A DNA stretch of 6,965 bases from Bacteroidales bacterium. Lineage in GTDB: Bacteria; Bacteroidota; Bacteroidia; Bacteroidales; UBA932. The stretch lies in NCBI GenBank assembly GCA_017556665.1, contig JAFYMJ010000343.1:1-6965 (forward strand), in the 5' to 3' direction. The notes below the pieces were generated by a model. The model had not been told where the DNA came from. It worked only from the letters and a program-made list of their open reading frames with translations, and ran no database searches. Numbering within the stretch: the stretch's first letter is position 1; each line of letters begins with the position of its first letter. The position numbers and the translations under genes are program-made. Shown piece after piece: positions 4,644 to 6,965 of the stretch.

Positions 4644-6005
4644 TTATTCTCTTCCGCCTCCCAAGGCATTATATAGGGTTACAAGCCCTTGAATCTCGGC
4701 CAATCTGTTTGCAACCTGATTCAACTGAGCCTGTAAAAGAGTCTGTTGTGCAACAAGAACCTCAAGATAGTTTGTTGAACCATATTTCATAAGTAAAGCA
4801 GTACTTTCGGCTGCAGAAGAAAGCGACTCTATCTGCTGTTTATACAACTCTGCCTTGTTGTGGGCTGTCTGGTATTTTGTAAGGGCCTCGTTTACCTCCT
4901 TTCCTGCAGAAAGCAATGTTTTTGTAAAGGTAAGTTTAGCCTCCTCCTGTTGTGCTTTTGCTATCTTTAATTGTGCAATGTTTGCTCCTCTGTTAAATAA
5001 AGGCATAGTCAACGAACCAATTGCAGACCCAATCATAGTTAAAGGATCAAGAGCAACTCCATTAGCGGAATTGGTCCATCCTAACACTCCTTGCAAAGAT
5101 ATAGATGGATAAAAGGCTGCTCTGGCAGAATTGGTAGCATAAAATGCTTGGGCTAAAGAGAGTTCCGCCATTTTAACATCTGGTCTGTTTGACAACAGCA
5201 ACAATGGGATACCCAATTTGAATTCCTCTGTAAAATCTTGCTCAGACAACTTGCCTCTTTCTATATGTGATGGCGTATTGAATAACAATAGAGACAATGT
5301 ATTCTCTGTTTTGTTAATCTGCTCCTGCAAATCCAATTTGCCAGCCACTACACTAAAATAGTTTGCCTCTGTTTGAGCCAATGCTGTCTCATTTACATAA
5401 CCTGCATCCTTTAATGCCCTTGTTGCCTCTACACTCTCTTTCCATATAGTCTCTGTCTTGCAAACTATTTCGTATTGTGCATCAAGCATAAGAAGGGTAT
5501 AATATACATTGGCAGTAGTAGAAATAAGTTGGGTCCTTACTGCTTGGATATACTCTTTAGATTGCATATATGCAGCCTTGGCAGCCATCTTCTTATTCCT
5601 TATCTTGCCAAAAATATCCAACTCCCATGTTGCACTTAGTGGCAAGTTATATGTGTACAATGTATTGCTGAATTCAACAGTACCTATTGTTCCAGTTGGA
5701 GCAAATGCAAAAGATGGCAGGTATGATAATCTTGCTGTCATTAAAGCTGCTCTTGCCTGCTCAGATTTCAAATATGCAGCCTGCATATCGGGATTATTCA
5801 CCAAAACTGAATCTATATGCTTCTGCAGGATAGGATCCTTAAAAATTTCTCTCCAATTTACCTGTGCAAAGCTTGTAGTATCATCATTGGCAAATTGCTC
5901 TCCATATAAATTGGAGCTGACTTCCTCAACTGGTTTGTATTTATTGTATATTCCACAACCACTTATCAAGAGAGCAGAAATTGTATATAGTAATATCTTT
6001 TTCAT
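4644..6005 (-). CDS. RND efflux outer-membrane lipoprotein (TolC/NodT family)
   Basis: This complete 453-residue protein is the outer-membrane channel of a tripartite efflux pump. It starts with a lipoprotein signal peptide and lipobox LISGC (13-17), so Cys17 would be lipidated. Two outer-membrane efflux protein repeats follow, at about residues 60-240 and 270-450, rich in Ala/Gln/Leu coiled-coil heptads. Family landmarks include LSATWELDIFGKIRNKK (123-139), LLSNRPDVKMAE (270-281), MPLFNRG (334-340) and YGSTNYLEVLVAQQTLL (408-424), then the C-terminal LYNALGGG (444-451). Length is normal for the OprM/CusC/NodT group. It would trimerise to span the outer membrane and periplasm and dock with the RND pump and its adaptor. 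The gene lies 32 bases downstream of the pump gene on the same strand and is followed by a strong terminator, so it is the last gene of the operon. The exported substrate cannot be told from this protein. Confidence 0.96.
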   Translation of the reverse strand: MKKILLYTISALLISGCGIYNKYKPVEEVSSNLYGEQFANDDTTSFAQVNWREIFKDPILQKHIDSVLVNNPDMQAAYLKSEQARAALMTARLSYLPSFAFAPTGTIGTVEFSNTLYTYNLPLSATWELDIFGKIRNKKMAAKAAYMQSKEYIQAVRTQLISTTANVYYTLLMLDAQYEIVCKTETIWKESVEATRALKDAGYVNETALAQTEANYFSVVAGKLDLQEQINKTENTLSLLLFNTPSHIERGKLSEQDFTEEFKLGIPLLLLSNRPDVKMAELSLAQAFYATNSARAAFYPSISLQGVLGWTNSANGVALDPLTMIGSAIGSLTMPLFNRGANIAQLKIAKAQQEEAKLTFTKTLLSAGKEVNEALTKYQTAHNKAELYKQQIESLSSAAESTALLMKYGSTNYLEVLVAQQTLLQAQLNQVANRLAEIQGLVTLYNALGGGRE

Positions 6006-6037
6006 ATTGTAATCATATTTTTCCGTTAGCCATTATT

Positions 6038-6965
6038 CTATTTAAGCTCCTGTGGACGCTCCTCCTTTGATGGATCTGTTCCAAGAGGCTTAATCTTCTC
6101 TTGTAAAGACTGGAATATTACATATAGTGCTGTTACAAAGAACAACAATGCCAACGTTCCCACTATCATACCACCAACTACACCAGTACCCAAAGATCTG
6201 TTACCGTTTGCTCCCACACCTGTAGAGACCATCATTGGCAACATACCAAATATCATTGTAAGTACTGTCATTAAAATAGGTCTAAGTCTGGCTTTTGCAG
6301 CAAATAGTGCAGATGCTGCCAAACTGTTTCCTCTATGTCTGCTTTCAACAGCAAACTCGGTGATTAGAATTGCTGTTTTAGCCAACAGACCAATCAGCAT
6401 AATCATACCTGTCTGCAGATAAATGTTATTTTCCAATCCAAATGCTTTAGCAAACAGGAATGTACCCATCAATCCGCAAGGAACACTAATGATAACGGCA
6501 AGAGGAATAACAAAACTCTCATACAAAGCACACAAAATCAAATATATCATAAGTGCACAAATTGCAAGGATTGCTACCATTTGGGTATTGTTCTGCTCAC
6601 TCTCCTCTCTTGTAATACCACCAAACTCAAATCCGTATCCTGTAGGAAGACTCTCTTTGGCAACCTCTCTAACAACCTTAATAACCTCACCAGAACTGTA
6701 ACCTGGAGCTGGAGATACACTCACCGATATTGAATTATACAGATTGAATCTGTCCAAAACCTCTGCTCCATATACTCTGGTAAGAGTAAGGAATTGGCTC
6801 AACGGTGCCATTTGTCCGTTTACCCTTACATATATGTTGTTTAATGAAGACTCATCAATTCTATAATCTGGAGAAGATTGCATCATAACTTTATACACTC
6901 TTGAGAATCTGTTAATGTTGGATACATACTGACCTCCATAGTATGCAGAAACTGTAGAAAGCAAA
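6038..6965 (-). CDS. RND efflux inner-membrane transporter, AcrB-type (C-terminal part only)
   Basis: The frame is open from the right edge to a TAG stop at 6040-6038 and shows 308 residues, about the last third of a roughly 1,050-residue pump; the N-terminal part is outside the window. The first in-frame TTG near the edge is an internal leucine codon, not a start. The visible part aligns by eye with AcrB from about residue 740: the end of the second periplasmic docking/porter region (SAYYGGQYVSNIN, VNGQMAPLSQF, LPTGYGFEFGGITRE), then five transmembrane helices. GLLAKTAILITEFA (192-205) holds the lysine equivalent to AcrB Lys940 of the proton-relay network (visible residue 196). RLRPILMTVLTMIFGMLPMMVSTG (226-249) and GTGVVGGM (259-266) are further family signatures. 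It is a proton-driven drug exporter of the hydrophobe/amphiphile (HAE1) group. The outer-membrane factor gene follows after 32 bases; the adaptor gene presumably precedes it. Confidence 0.97.
   Translation of the reverse strand, partial: LLSTVSAYYGGQYVSNINRFSRVYKVMMQSSPDYRIDESSLNNIYVRVNGQMAPLSQFLTLTRVYGAEVLDRFNLYNSISVSVSPAPGYSSGEVIKVVREVAKESLPTGYGFEFGGITREESEQNNTQMVAILAICALMIYLILCALYESFVIPLAVIISVPCGLMGTFLFAKAFGLENNIYLQTGMIMLIGLLAKTAILITEFAVESRHRGNSLAASALFAAKARLRPILMTVLTMIFGMLPMMVSTGVGANGNRSLGTGVVGGMIVGTLALLFFVTALYVIFQSLQEKIKPLGTDPSKEERPQELK

Noticed and set aside
5509..6012. 167-residue plus-strand open frame
   Set aside because: It is antisense to the outer-membrane factor gene, whose lipobox and family motifs fix the minus-strand frame.

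Overview
The window looks like a stretch of chromosome from a Bacteroidota species, probably order Bacteroidales. It is AT-rich. The tRNA gene has a textbook Bacteroidota promoter (TTTG, 19-base spacer, TAnnTTTG). The gene content also fits: a DUF4468 protein, a short ECF sigma factor of the kind common in the phylum, a secreted GDPD enzyme and an RND efflux operon with a lipoprotein outer-membrane factor. Genus and species cannot be fixed from this sequence.

Layout, left to right. (1) Bases 1-1294, minus strand: an ECF sigma factor gene, then 80 bases further on a secreted DUF4468 protein with an Ala-Gln-Pro repeat; the DUF4468 gene runs off the left edge. (2) Bases 1295-1467: a divergent promoter region with one ECF-like promoter candidate in each direction. 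(3) Bases 1468-2232, plus strand: an exported glycerophosphodiester phosphodiesterase-family protein. (4) Bases 2251-2833: tRNA-Ser(UGA) with its promoter and terminator, then about 450 bases without a credible gene. This stretch holds a second, diverged copy of the tRNA 3' end plus terminator plus following hairpin, and a 147-base segment bounded by perfect 16-base inverted repeats. (5) Bases 2834-4512, plus strand: an unrecognised cytoplasmic protein followed 8 bases later by a DUF2461 protein, probably co-transcribed. (6) Bases 4585-6965, minus strand: the end of an RND multidrug-efflux operon, with the inner-membrane pump (C-terminal third only, cut by the right edge), a TolC/NodT-family outer-membrane lipoprotein and a strong terminator.

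How the parts may work together. The sigma factor may control itself and the divergent secreted phosphodiesterase, because both flanks carry TGAAAC-N16-nGTT sites. This is an inference from motif spacing only. The efflux genes form an ordinary tripartite-pump operon whose adaptor gene would lie beyond the right edge. No mobile-element enzyme, CRISPR array or recognised defence system is visible. The least explained parts are the repeat-rich tract behind the tRNA and the unrecognised 323-residue protein.
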